This document shows positions 1 through 6,597 of a stretch of 6,597 bases of DNA, piece by piece. Numbering within the stretch: the stretch's first letter is position 1; the number at the start of each line of letters is the position of its first letter. Position numbers and translations under genes: made by a program. The notes beneath the pieces were generated by a model that ran no database searches, was not told where the DNA came from, and was given only the letters and a program-made list of their open reading frames with translations. The DNA is taken from NCBI GenBank assembly GCA_937930275.1, contig CALGLM010000176.1, positions 1 to 6,597 on the forward strand. Reading direction: 5' to 3'. This DNA is from an uncultured Ignavibacteria bacterium (lineage in GTDB: Bacteria; Bacteroidota; Ignavibacteria; Ignavibacteriales; Melioribacteraceae).

Positions 1-104
1 TAAGTAATATGGCAAGCGGTATATATTTGTATAGATTGGAAGTAACGGGCAAAGGAAAAATACCCGTATTTAATGACTTGAAGAAAATGGTTTTAGTGAA
101 ATAA
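1..104 (+). CDS. C-terminal end of a type IX secretion (Por) system cargo protein (partial)
   Basis: Only the last 33 codons are inside the window, read in the frame starting at base 3 and ending with TAA at 102-104; the start lies off the left edge. The peptide runs SNMASGIYLYRLEVTG, then a Lys/Gly stretch, then PVFNDLKKMVLVK. This matches the final strands of the T9SS type A sorting domain: an (A)SGIYxYRL strand, a short turn, then a Lys-rich KKMVLVK end. In the family this domain directs proteins through the outer membrane, where it is usually cleaved off, leaving the cargo on the surface or released. The nature of the cargo (enzyme, adhesin, other) cannot be told from the tail. The gene converges on the pyruvate dehydrogenase operon and probably shares the terminator at 446-471. 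The domain call rests on recognising the motif, not on a profile search. Confidence 0.8.
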   Translation, partial: SNMASGIYLYRLEVTGKGKIPVFNDLKKMVLVK

Positions 105-148
105 TGTTAAATGTTGAATATTAAATAAAAAGAATTCGCAATTAATTT

Positions 149-184
149 ATTCGTGAGGACGAGGTGTAAACCCAACTCACGAAT
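149..184. repeat. inverted repeat, 9-bp arms with 18-base loop
   Basis: Arms attcgtgag (149-157) and ctcacgaat (176-184) are perfect complements around an 18-base loop. A second, mutually exclusive pairing exists: gaattcg (132-138) with cgaattc (180-186). No T-run follows the hairpin on the plus strand, so it is not a typical intrinsic terminator for the cargo gene that ends at 104. Confidence 0.55.
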
Positions 185-188
185 TCAT

Positions 189-201
189 TTATGGGGAATA
201 A
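189..201 (+). repeat. 13-bp direct repeat, copy 1
   Basis: The sequence ttatggggaataa occurs here and again, identically, at 315-327, a spacing of 126 bases. The similarity does not clearly continue past the 13 bases, although both copies are followed by a CC-containing stretch and then cgtatt (219-224 and 351-356). Confidence 0.6.
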
Positions 202-225
202 TAATACCCGAACAAGCACGTATTA

Positions 226-280
226 GTGTGGTTTGTTTAGTTGGTGTATAAAAACAACAATTGGGTAAAAACAAACTCAC
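226..280. repeat. imperfect inverted repeat between the two direct repeats
   Basis: Core arms gtttgttt (231-238) and aaacaaac (269-276) are perfect complements. The stem extends outward across a small bulge through gtg (226-228) with cac (278-280). The inner loop is about 30 AT-rich bases. It lies wholly between the copies of the 13-bp direct repeat. Confidence 0.4.
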
Positions 281-314
281 CTCTAACTCCTCTATTTAAC
301 CAAATACTGCATAA

Positions 315-327
315 TTATGGGGAATAA
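315..327 (+). repeat. 13-bp direct repeat, copy 2
   Basis: Identical to 189-201 (ttatggggaataa), preceded by at-rich DNA and followed 14 bases later by the nested inverted repeat at 342-368. Confidence 0.6.
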
Positions 328-341
328 AAAACCTTTCACAG

Positions 342-368
342 CCCGTTAAACGTATTTAACACAACGGG
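342..368. repeat. nested inverted repeat (cccgtt ... aacggg with inner gttaaa/tttaac)
   Basis: The outer arms cccgtt (342-347) and aacggg (363-368) are complementary. An overlapping inner palindrome, gttaaa (345-350) cgta tttaac (355-360), is also perfect, so two alternative stems compete for bases 345-347. The element abuts the 22-bp palindrome starting at 369. Confidence 0.5.
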
Positions 369-390
369 TTATGTAAATATATTTACATAA
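369..390. repeat. perfect 22-bp palindrome
   Basis: Each half is ttatgtaaata and its exact reverse complement, with no central spacer (axis between 379 and 380). All eleven pairs were checked base by base. It is AT-only except for one G-C pair per arm. Dyad symmetry of this length suits binding by a dimeric protein (regulator or recombinase) better than an RNA hairpin, because there is no loop. Its place between convergent genes argues against a normal operator role. Confidence 0.7.
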
Positions 391-445
391 ATTGAGCTGC
401 AAAGTCAAAAGGATAAACAAGCGAATTAAATATTCCAAAACAAAC

Positions 446-472
446 AAAAGACGCCTTAGTAGGCGTCTTTTT
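446..472. terminator. bidirectional intrinsic terminator between convergent genes
   Basis: Perfect 11-bp stem: aaaagacgcct (446-456) pairs with aggcgtctttt (461-471) around a 4-base loop (tagt). The GC-rich core is gacgcct/aggcgtc. On the plus strand the stem runs into ttttt (468-472) for the cargo gene ending at 104. On the minus strand the complement of the A-run at 446-449 gives a T-run, followed by more T-rich sequence, serving lpdA, whose stop codon is at 518-520. One hairpin can therefore stop transcription from both sides. Confidence 0.85.
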
Positions 473-517
473 AATTTATTTTCAAGCAATTTTAAGCAAA
501 TTGTTAAATTACAAAAA

Positions 518-1933
518 TCACCTTTTCGGTCTATACATATGTGTAGATTGTCCGAAAAACACTTCGGCAGATTCCATTACGGATTCCGATAAAGTCGGAT
601 GCGGATGTATAGACAAAGCTAAATCTTTTGCGGTTGCAGCCATTTCAATTGCAACAACTCCTTCGGCAATCATTTCGCCTGCATTTACTCCTACAATTCC
701 TACACCTAAAATACGTTCGGTTTCAGGATCAACAAGTAATTTTGTTAAACCTTCGTTTCTATCAATTGTTGTTGCCCTACCGCTTGCACCCCAAGGAAAT
801 TTAGCTACTTCATATTTAATTCCCTTTTCTTTAGCTTCGGTTTCGGTTAGACCAGCCCAAGCTAATTCAGGATCTGTAAATACAACCGCCGGAATTGCAT
901 TCGGTTCAAACGCAACTTTATGTCCTGCAATTGCTTCGACCGCAACTTTTCCTTCTGCGCTTGCTTTGTGAGCCAACATCGGATTTCCGACAACATCACC
1001 GATTGCATAAATTTTTGAATCTGCCGTTTTTAACTGTTCATTTACTTCAATAAAACCGCGTTGGTTTACTTTTACTTTTGTATTTTCCAAACCAAAGCCT
1101 GTTGTAACCGGCCTTCTACCAATCGAAATTAAAACTTTATCAAATTCAACTTCTTCTTTAGGGGCTTTTTCACCTTCAAATTTAACATATACTTTATTAT
1201 TTCTAACTTCTAAACCAACTACTTTAGTACTTAATAAAACCGATTCCATTTTTTTATTAATACTTTTTGTTAGCACCATCGCCATATCTCTATCTGCACC
1301 CGGTAACAAACCGTTAGTCATTTCCACAACCGTAACTTTACTACCCAAAGCTGAATATACCGAGCCTAATTCCAGTCCTATATATCCACCGCCTATTACA
1401 AGTAGCTTACCCGGAATATCGTTTAATTCCAAAGCTCCGGTCGAGTCCATTACCAACGGGCTATCAATTGATAGTCCGGGTATTTTTGTAGGAACGCTAC
1501 CCGTAGCTATTATAACATTATCAAAAGTTAATTCTTCGGTGGTCCCGTCAAGTTTTTCTATCAAAAGGGTATCCGAGTTTTTAAAAGAAGCTTTACCTAA
1601 AATGTAATTAATTTTTCGCTGTTTGCTTAACATTCCCAAACCGCCGGTCAATTTATTAACTACACTTTCTTTCCAAGAACGAAGTTTATCTAAATCAATC
1701 TTCGGCTTTTCAAAATAAATTCCCCAATTTTTGGCTTCTTCAGTTTCGGTTAATAATTTTGCTACGTGCAGTAATGCTTTAGAAGGAATACATCCTCTAT
1801 ATAAGCATACTCCGCCCGGATTTTTTTCTAAGTTAATTAAAGTAACCTGCATTCCTAAATCTGCGGCTAAAAATGCTGCTGCATATCCTCCAGGACCTGC
1901 GCCTATAACCGCTAATTGAGTATGGTTTGACAT
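518..1933 (-). CDS. lpdA: dihydrolipoyl dehydrogenase (E3 of pyruvate dehydrogenase)
   Basis: FAD flavoprotein, 471 residues, that reoxidises dihydrolipoyl groups on E2 and passes the electrons to NAD+; cytoplasmic homodimer in the family. Visible in order: FAD-binding Rossmann motif GAGPGG (11-16); redox disulfide Cys43/Cys48 in [16 protein letters not shown]-binding GGGYIG in the middle; second FAD motif AIGDVVG; and the C-terminal dimerisation domain with the catalytic pair His445/Glu450 in HPHPTLSE. Length and motifs fit E. coli Lpd closely. I chose the ATG at 1933-1931 because GGAG lies 8 bases upstream; an upstream in-frame TTG at 1969 would overlap the aceF stop and lacks this support. 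It is the last gene of the operon, 25 bases after aceF. Odd point: Asn34 stands where family members usually have Glu or Asp at the end of the second beta strand, which contacts the FAD ribose. The same E3 could also serve 2-oxoglutarate dehydrogenase or the glycine cleavage system. Confidence 0.96.
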   Translation of the reverse strand: MSNHTQLAVIGAGPGGYAAAFLAADLGMQVTLINLEKNPGGVCLYRGCIPSKALLHVAKLLTETEEAKNWGIYFEKPKIDLDKLRSWKESVVNKLTGGLGMLSKQRKINYILGKASFKNSDTLLIEKLDGTTEELTFDNVIIATGSVPTKIPGLSIDSPLVMDSTGALELNDIPGKLLVIGGGYIGLELGSVYSALGSKVTVVEMTNGLLPGADRDMAMVLTKSINKKMESVLLSTKVVGLEVRNNKVYVKFEGEKAPKEEVEFDKVLISIGRRPVTTGFGLENTKVKVNQRGFIEVNEQLKTADSKIYAIGDVVGNPMLAHKASAEGKVAVEAIAGHKVAFEPNAIPAVVFTDPELAWAGLTETEAKEKGIKYEVAKFPWGASGRATTIDRNEGLTKLLVDPETERILGVGIVGVNAGEMIAEGVVAIEMAATAKDLALSIHPHPTLSESVMESAEVFFGQSTHMYRPKR

Positions 1934-1939
1934 TCTATC

Positions 1940-1945
1940 TTCTCC
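1940..1945 (-). promoter_or_regulatory. ribosome binding site that decides the lpdA start
   Basis: On the minus strand GGAGAA ends 6 bases before the ATG at 1933 (GGAG core at 1945-1942, 8-base spacer). It lies inside the extra 12 codons that a TTG start at 1969 would add, so it supports the shorter 471-residue protein beginning MSNHTQ. Confidence 0.7.
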
Positions 1946-1958
1946 GATTCTTAAGTTA

Positions 1959-3605
1959 TCATCCTTCAAGTGTTAGCAAGAAAGGTTGTTCTAATGCGTT
2001 AATAATCCACCTAATAAATCTTGCGCCGTCAGCACCGTCTATAATTCTATGATCATAAGATAGCGATAACGGAAGCATTAATCGTGGTTCAAATTTACCG
2101 TCAATGTAAATAGGCTCATAAACCGATCTCGATATACCTAATATAGCAACTTCCGGTGAATTAACAATAGGCGTAAAGTAAGTTCCCCCTATTCCGCCTA
2201 AGTTACTAATAGAAAAATTACCCCCTTGCATATCTTCCAAACCAAGCTTCTTGTTTCTTGCTTTTATTGAAATTTCGTTTAATTCTAATGCAAGTTGAAT
2301 AATGTTTTTCTTATCTACATCTTTAATAACCGGAACTAATAATCCTCTGTCTGTATCTACCGCAACCCCTATATTATAGTATTTTTTGTATATGACGGTA
2401 TTATTTTGCATATCTACGGCCGAATTAAACTGCGGAAATACTTTTAATGCAGAGGCAATAACCTTTAATAATATTGCGGTAACTGTTAATTTAGCGCCTT
2501 TGGATTCCACTTTAGGACTAAACATTTTTCTAATTTTTTCCAACTCGGTAATATCCGCTTTATCAAACTGTGTTACTGCCGGAATATTATTCCAAGCATA
2601 AGACAAATGTTTTGCGGTTTTTTGTCTTATATTAGTCATTTCAACAATTTCAATCTCGCCGAATTTAGTGAAATCGGGCAACGGTTCGTGATATCCCGCA
2701 CTTGTAACCGTAGCCTGAGGTGTTGTTATTCTGCTTTGATTTAATGCTTTTGCAAATGCTTTAACGTCTTCAATAGATATTCTTCCGCTTTTTCCGCTAC
2801 CGCGTACCATGTTAATATCAATACCTATTTCTCGGGCAAATCTACGAACCGAAGGAGCCGCAGGGGCTATTTGAGTAGGCATATTACTCTTTTCTTTAAT
2901 TACCGGAGGTGATAACCTTTCCGGCTGAGGAGCTTCTACCTTAACCGGGGCAGGCACAAATTTTGGTTCAATTACGGTTTCTTTAACAACTTCGGGTTGT
3001 TTTATTTCTTCAACTTTAGTAGATACTCCTTCTACCGTAAAAATAACTTGTCCTACGTTTGCTTTTTCTCCGTTTTTAACAAAAACTTCAAGAACTTTAC
3101 CGGTAATTTCTGCCGGAATTTCTACGGTTGCTTTATCTGTCTCAATTTCCAAAACAGTTGTATCTTCGGATACATCATCACCGGTTTTTACAAGTACTTT
3201 TGTAATTGTTGCAGAGCTTATGTTTTCTCCCAATTCAGGCAATCTAAATTCGGATTTTCCCGATATTTTTACTTCGTTTTTTTTCTCTTCAACCTTATGC
3301 TCAAGTTTTTGTTCTACTTTTACTTCTTGTTTAACTTCTGGCTTATCCGGTTCAAATGATTTTGATTCACCTGTTTCATAAGTAAATACAACAGATCCGA
3401 CTTTTACTTTTTCGCCTTCTTTAATAAATACTTCTTTAATAGTTCCGTTAAATTCAGCCGGAACTTCGACTGTCGCTTTATCCGTCTCAATCTCTAATAC
3501 CGATTGGTCTTCCTTTACATTATCGCCGGGTTTTACGGTTATTTTTACAATTTGGGCTGTTTCTATATTTTCGCCTAATTCCGGCAGCTTAAATTCGTTT
3601 ATCAT
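1959..3605 (-). CDS. aceF: dihydrolipoyllysine acetyltransferase (E2 of pyruvate dehydrogenase)
   Basis: 548-residue core enzyme that carries acetyl groups on lipoyl-lysine and transfers them to CoA. Domains in order: lipoyl domain 1 (about 4-77, lipoyl Lys43 in ETDKA); a Lys/Glu/Val-rich linker (about 80-117); lipoyl domain 2 (about 119-192, lipoyl Lys158 in ETDKA); a Pro/Lys/Val-rich linker; the peripheral-subunit-binding domain (about 249-284, [12 protein letters not shown] through GRISIEDV), which docks E1 or E3; and the catalytic domain (about 312-548) ending with [13 protein letters not shown], where His519 and Asp523 are the expected catalytic residues. E. coli AceF has three lipoyl domains; this one has two, as in many other bacteria. 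The linkers are charged rather than the Ala/Pro type of E. coli. The ATG at 3605 has an AGG about 8 bases upstream and begins directly at the first lipoyl domain. It sits 30 bases after the aceE stop and 25 bases before lpdA. The AceE partner and the [15 protein letters not shown] ending favour pyruvate over 2-oxoglutarate specificity. Confidence 0.95.
   Translation of the reverse strand: MINEFKLPELGENIETAQIVKITVKPGDNVKEDQSVLEIETDKATVEVPAEFNGTIKEVFIKEGEKVKVGSVVFTYETGESKSFEPDKPEVKQEVKVEQKLEHKVEEKKNEVKISGKSEFRLPELGENISSATITKVLVKTGDDVSEDTTVLEIETDKATVEIPAEITGKVLEVFVKNGEKANVGQVIFTVEGVSTKVEEIKQPEVVKETVIEPKFVPAPVKVEAPQPERLSPPVIKEKSNMPTQIAPAAPSVRRFAREIGIDINMVRGSGKSGRISIEDVKAFAKALNQSRITTPQATVTSAGYHEPLPDFTKFGEIEIVEMTNIRQKTAKHLSYAWNNIPAVTQFDKADITELEKIRKMFSPKVESKGAKLTVTAILLKVIASALKVFPQFNSAVDMQNNTVIYKKYYNIGVAVDTDRGLLVPVIKDVDKKNIIQLALELNEISIKARNKKLGLEDMQGGNFSISNLGGIGGTYFTPIVNSPEVAILGISRSVYEPIYIDGKFEPRLMLPLSLSYDHRIIDGADGARFIRWIINALEQPFLLTLEG
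3030..3593 (-). repeat. tandem lipoyl-domain coding duplication inside aceF
   Basis: Codons 5-77 (3593-3375) and 120-192 (3248-3030) encode two homologous lipoyl domains. They share LPELGENI at the start and [11 protein letters not shown] around the lipoyl lysine, and the lysines are 115 codons apart. The DNA copies have diverged at many synonymous sites, so this is an old domain duplication rather than a recent one. Confidence 0.8.
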
Positions 3606-3635
3606 TTCTAATACCTATAAAATTTTGGCAATAAA

Positions 3636-6320
3636 TTAAGATTTATGAGGATTCTTTTTGTTCGGGTTAATACCCAAATCTACAATAGCTTGCTTTAATA
3701 TGTTAGCTTTAATTTTTCCTTCCTTAAATAAAGCAACAAGCGTTGCGTAAGCAATATGTTTTGCATCCACTTCAAAAAAGTCTCTTAAACTTGCTCTTCC
3801 TTCGCTTCGTCCAAATCCATATGTGCCAAGTGTAACTAATTTACCCGGTAAATGTTTGGATATTGAATCTTTAATTATTTGTACATAATCACTGGCAGCA
3901 ACAAAAACTCCTTTTTCATTTTTGGTCACTTGTTGCAAGTATGATTCTTTTTGTTGTTCAAAAGGATTCATTATATTATATCTTTCAACATCCATAATAT
4001 CGGTATGCAAAGATTTATAACTTGTTACAGACCAAATATCAGCGCTAATGCCGTAATTCAACTCAAGTATCTCTCCGGCTTTAATTACTTCATTCATAAT
4101 TGAACCGCTTCCGAATAAATGAGCTTTAACTTTCGAATCTTTTTTATCAGACTTCTTAAATTTATAAATACCTTTTAATATCCCTTCTTTTATGCCGTTT
4201 TCTTTTGGCATATTAGGCATTGCATAGTTTTCGTTCATTACTGTTAAGTAATAAAATACGTCTTCTTGCTTTTCGTACATTCTGTAAATACCGTCACGTA
4301 TAATTACTGCTAATTCATATGCAAAAGCCGGATCGTAAGTTTTAATTGTCGGAATAGGATATGCAAGTAAATGACTTTGTCCGTCTTGATGTTGTAAACC
4401 TTCGCCGGCAAGTGTTGTTCTTCCTGCAGTACCGCCTACTAAAAATCCTTTTACTCTCATATCGGCGGCAGCCCAAGCTAAATCGCCCATTCTTTGGAAT
4501 CCAAACATACTATAGTAAATATAAAACGGAATTGTGTTTACACCATGATTAGCATAAGCCGTACCTGCAGCAATAAACGATGACATTGAACCTGCTTCCG
4601 TAATCCCTTCTTCCAATATTTGACCGTTTGTAGCTTCTTTATAATAAAGTAAACTATCTTTATCAACCGGTTCGTAAAGCTGACCGACATGCGAGTAAAT
4701 ACCTATTTGTCTAAATAAACTTTCCATACCAAAAGTTCGCGCTTCATCCGGAACAATAGGAACAATTAGTTTACCGACTTCTTTATCCCTTAGTAGTTTA
4801 GATAAAATCCTTACAAATACCATTGTAGTAGATACTTCTCTCCCGTCTGTTCCCGTATAAAATTCTTCAAAAAGTTCTTCGCTTGGAGTTTGTATCGGCT
4901 GATTTTTAACAATACGTTTCGGAACATATCCGCCAAGCATTTTTCTTCTTTCTTTTAAATATTTGATTTCGGGACTATCTTCGGAAGGACGGAAAAACGG
5001 TGCTTTTACTACTTCTTCGTCACTTAATGGAATTCCGAATCGTGTTCTAAACTCCCTTAGTTCTTCTTCGTTCAATTTCTTTTGACTGTGTGTAATATTT
5101 TTACCTTCTCCGGCTTCTCCCAATCCGTAACCTTTAACTGTTTTTGCTAAAATTACAGTCGGTGCTCCCTTAAACTCAACTGCTGCTTTATATGCGGCGT
5201 AAACTTTTTCGGGGTCATGTCCGCCTCTTTTCATATTTTCCAGTTCTTCGTCTGTATATTGTTCTACAAGTTTTAATAATTCCGGGTATTTACCGAAGAA
5301 ATGTTTGCGAATATACGCCCCTCCTTCAACAATATATTTTTGGTATTCGCCGTCAACTACTTCATTCATGCGTTTAATTAAAAGACCGGTAGTATCTTTT
5401 TCTAAAAGAACATCCCATTCACTACCCCAAATTACTTTTATTACGTTCCAGCCAGCTCCGCGAAATACGGCTTCCAATTCTTGTATTACTTTTCCGTTAC
5501 CGCGTACGGGTCCGTCTAAACGTTGTAAATTACAGTTAATAACAAAAATTAAGTTATCAAGTTTTTCGCGAGAAGCCAACGAAATAGCACCTAAAGTTTC
5601 AGGTTCATCTGTTTCGCCGTCACCTAAAAATGCCCATACTTTTGTACCGTGGTCATGTTTTAAACCTCTGTCCTCTAAGTATCTTTTAAAACGAGCTTGA
5701 TAAATTGCCATTATAGGACCTAATCCCATTGATACAGTAGGAAATTCCCAAAACTCGGGCATTAACCAAGGATGAGGGTAAGATGAAAGACCTCCGCTTC
5801 CTTTTAGTTCCCTTCTAAAATTTTCAAGTTGCTCCTTACTTATTCTTCCTTCCAAAAAAGCACGACTATAAATACCCGGAGCCGCATGACCCTGGAAAAA
5901 TATTATATCGCCTTCCGAGTTTTCATCTTTTCCTTTAAAAAAATGATTGAACCCGACTTCATATAAAGTTGCTGCGCTTGCATAAGTAGAAATGTGACCG
6001 CCTATGCCGCTTTCTTCTTTGTTTGCTCTAACAACCATAGCCATTGCATTCCAGCGAATAATACTCTTAATCCTGCGTTCAATTTCTCGCCCGCCCGGAA
6101 ATTTTGCTTCTTTTGAGTAAGGAATTGTGTTAATGTAAGGTGTATTTGCGGTAAATGGTAAATCTACACCCGATTGATGAGCATAAGTATCTAAATCGTG
6201 CAAAAGACGTTTAACTTTTTCCGGACCGCCTTCTTGCAGAACATATTCTAATGATTCAAGCCACTCGCGTATTTCTAATTCATCATCCGTAAGCTTGTTA
6301 TTATTAACGTTTTCTTCCAT
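3636..6320 (-). CDS. aceE: pyruvate dehydrogenase E1 component, homodimeric type
   Basis: 894-residue thiamine-diphosphate enzyme that decarboxylates pyruvate and reductively acetylates the lipoyl groups of AceF; E. coli AceE is 887 residues and aligns nearly end to end. Visible: an N-terminal segment (about 13-55) corresponding to the E2-docking region; His109 in GIGGH and His145 in FQGH, both active-site histidines in the family; the ThDP/Mg motif GDGETDEPE with Asp234, then Asn264 and Gln266 in INCNLQRLDG; His411 in the active-site loop KNITHSQKK; and Glu575 in EEGITEAG, the expected ThDP-activating glutamate. All match E. coli positions with a constant offset of four. The C-terminal domain ends with GTYGFGRSEGR and FFEVDAKHI; Tyr834 replaces the Asp of GTDGFGRS in E. 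coli, with unknown effect. The ATG at 6320 follows AGGA with a 6-base spacer. It is the first gene of the operon. No pdhR-type repressor gene is present in the window. Confidence 0.97.
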   Translation of the reverse strand: MEENVNNNKLTDDELEIREWLESLEYVLQEGGPEKVKRLLHDLDTYAHQSGVDLPFTANTPYINTIPYSKEAKFPGGREIERRIKSIIRWNAMAMVVRANKEESGIGGHISTYASAATLYEVGFNHFFKGKDENSEGDIIFFQGHAAPGIYSRAFLEGRISKEQLENFRRELKGSGGLSSYPHPWLMPEFWEFPTVSMGLGPIMAIYQARFKRYLEDRGLKHDHGTKVWAFLGDGETDEPETLGAISLASREKLDNLIFVINCNLQRLDGPVRGNGKVIQELEAVFRGAGWNVIKVIWGSEWDVLLEKDTTGLLIKRMNEVVDGEYQKYIVEGGAYIRKHFFGKYPELLKLVEQYTDEELENMKRGGHDPEKVYAAYKAAVEFKGAPTVILAKTVKGYGLGEAGEGKNITHSQKKLNEEELREFRTRFGIPLSDEEVVKAPFFRPSEDSPEIKYLKERRKMLGGYVPKRIVKNQPIQTPSEELFEEFYTGTDGREVSTTMVFVRILSKLLRDKEVGKLIVPIVPDEARTFGMESLFRQIGIYSHVGQLYEPVDKDSLLYYKEATNGQILEEGITEAGSMSSFIAAGTAYANHGVNTIPFYIYYSMFGFQRMGDLAWAAADMRVKGFLVGGTAGRTTLAGEGLQHQDGQSHLLAYPIPTIKTYDPAFAYELAVIIRDGIYRMYEKQEDVFYYLTVMNENYAMPNMPKENGIKEGILKGIYKFKKSDKKDSKVKAHLFGSGSIMNEVIKAGEILELNYGISADIWSVTSYKSLHTDIMDVERYNIMNPFEQQKESYLQQVTKNEKGVFVAASDYVQIIKDSISKHLPGKLVTLGTYGFGRSEGRASLRDFFEVDAKHIAYATLVALFKEGKIKANILKQAIVDLGINPNKKNPHKS

Positions 6321-6330
6321 AATTTTTCCT
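6321..6330 (-). promoter_or_regulatory. aceE ribosome binding site
   Basis: On the minus strand AGGAAAAATT directly precedes the ATG at 6320-6318; the AGGA core (6330-6327) is 6 bases from the start codon. It supports the start used for aceE. Confidence 0.6.
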
Positions 6331-6361
6331 ATATTTATTAAAACTATTAATCTAACATCCC

Positions 6362-6390
6362 TATTTAAAAATTAGTTTAATAATTTACAA
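6362..6390 (-). promoter_or_regulatory. weak candidate promoter for the aceE-aceF-lpdA operon
   Basis: Minus strand: TTGTAA (6390-6385) as a -35-like box, a 17-base spacer and TAAATA (6367-6362) as a -10-like box; TTAAAT shifted by one base is an alternative. Both boxes match the general sigma-70 consensus only partly, and in AT-rich DNA such matches are frequent. I did not find a convincing Bacteroidota-type TAnnTTTG element close to the gene. The rest of 6391-6597 is AT-rich and holds no gene I recognise. Confidence 0.2.
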
Positions 6391-6597
6391 AATTTTTATA
6401 AAACGAACCTTACTTTTATAATAAAATACAAACATTTTAATGCAATTTATTAGTTAGAATCTCAAAAATTCCTGTAAATTTTACCGATTGTTTTGCTAAA
6501 GATGCTAATAAAAAAATATAAGTTGAATTAATATTTTTTATTGATTTGTAACTTATTGCCATATAACAAGTTAGTCTTTTCCTCTAATCGGTAATTT

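Larger units (their letters stand above)
105..445. other. gene-free intergenic region rich in short repeats and palindromes
   Basis: No reading frame here looks like a gene. The two ATGGGGAATAA starts (from 191 and from 317) run only 11 and 10 codons before a stop. The stretch is unusually symmetric: a 9-bp inverted repeat (149-157 with 176-184), a 13-bp direct repeat (189-201 and 315-327), an inverted repeat between those copies (231-238 with 269-276), a nested inverted repeat (342-368) and a perfect 22-bp palindrome (369-390). It lies between two convergent genes, so promoter or operator roles for the flanking genes are unlikely. It could be a decayed mobile or recombination element, or a 3' untranslated structure of the upstream cargo gene. 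I cannot assign it to a known family. Confidence 0.6.

Noticed and set aside
191..349. Mini-frames starting ATGGGGAATAA at 191 and 317
   Set aside because: They encode only 11 and 10 residues, lack ribosome binding sites, and their similarity is just the 13-bp direct repeat.
294..351. Integron attC site (ATTTAAC at 294-300 and GTTAAAC at 345-351 fit the RYYYAAC/GTTRRRY core pattern)
   Set aside because: The intervening sequence shows no matching L boxes or long imperfect stem, and no integrase or cassette gene is visible. The short cores are easily found by chance in this AT-rich DNA. A covariance-model attC search would settle it.
392..592. 66-codon plus-strand frame from a TTG
   Set aside because: It runs through the terminator hairpin and into the antisense of lpdA, has a non-ATG start and is simply Lys/Arg-rich AT-biased translation.
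501..971. 156-codon open frame on the plus strand opposite the 3' part of lpdA
   Set aside because: It lies almost wholly antisense to a confidently identified enzyme, and its translation is a low-complexity Ala/Ser/Thr/Pro mix typical of a shadow frame.
1934..1969. 12-codon N-terminal extension of lpdA from a TTG at 1969
   Set aside because: It would overlap the aceF stop, has no good ribosome binding site, and contains the GGAGAA that suits the ATG at 1933.
2997..3359. 120-codon plus-strand frame rich in Phe/Tyr/Asn
   Set aside because: Antisense to the lipoyl domain and linker region of aceF; the Phe/Tyr richness comes from reading Lys/Glu-rich codons backwards.
5305..5700. 131-codon plus-strand frame opposite aceE
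   Set aside because: Fully antisense to the conserved ThDP-binding half of aceE, with no recognisable motif.
6437..6562. 41-codon minus-strand frame upstream of aceE (MAISYKSIKN... to FEILTNKLH)
   Set aside because: The nearest purine-rich AGAGG is too far from the ATG (about 18 bases), the composition is that of AT-rich DNA, and I recognise no family. A leader or small protein is possible, but the sequence alone does not support it.
6481..6594. 9-bp inverted repeat ttaccgatt (6481-6489) and aatcggtaa (6586-6594)
   Set aside because: The arms are 96 bases apart near the window edge; a match of this length is plausible by chance in a few hundred bases, and nothing else supports an element.

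Overview
The window is dominated by a complete pyruvate dehydrogenase complex operon on the minus strand, transcribed from right to left in the order E1 (aceE, 6320-3636), E2 (aceF, 3605-1959), E3 (lpdA, 1933-518). The three genes are 30 and 25 bases apart, all read the same way, and no regulator is interleaved, so they very probably share one transcript. Together they encode the whole machine that turns pyruvate, CoA and NAD+ into acetyl-CoA, CO2 and NADH. AceE decarboxylates pyruvate on thiamine diphosphate and acetylates the lipoyl groups of AceF. AceF passes the acetyl group to CoA. Lpd reoxidises the dihydrolipoyl groups through its disulfide and FAD. The E1 is the large single-chain (homodimeric) AceE type, not the split alpha/beta type.

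The left edge (1-104, plus strand) holds the last 33 residues of a separate gene that converges on the operon. They read as the C-terminal sorting domain of a type IX secretion system cargo protein. This system is confined to the Bacteroidota/Chlorobiota/Ignavibacteria group. The particular wording of the tail (SGIYLYRLEVTGK...PVF.DLKKMVLVK), the AT-rich composition and the AceE-type E1 make an Ignavibacteria-like organism my best guess. That is inference from a short tail, not proof.

The convergent intergenic region (105-517) carries a strong hairpin (446-471) with T-runs on both sides, which probably acts as a bidirectional terminator. Upstream of it, 105-445 has no credible gene but is rich in symmetry: a 13-bp direct repeat, three inverted repeats and a perfect 22-bp palindrome. 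This is the least explained DNA in the window. The right edge (6321-6597) is AT-rich leader/upstream DNA of aceE with a ribosome binding site, only a weak promoter candidate and no recognisable gene.

I see no transposase, CRISPR array, tRNA or rRNA. The coding part is ordinary central metabolism. The points worth a second look are the intergenic repeats, a substitution at a usually acidic FAD-contact position in Lpd, and the taxonomic distribution of this AceE.
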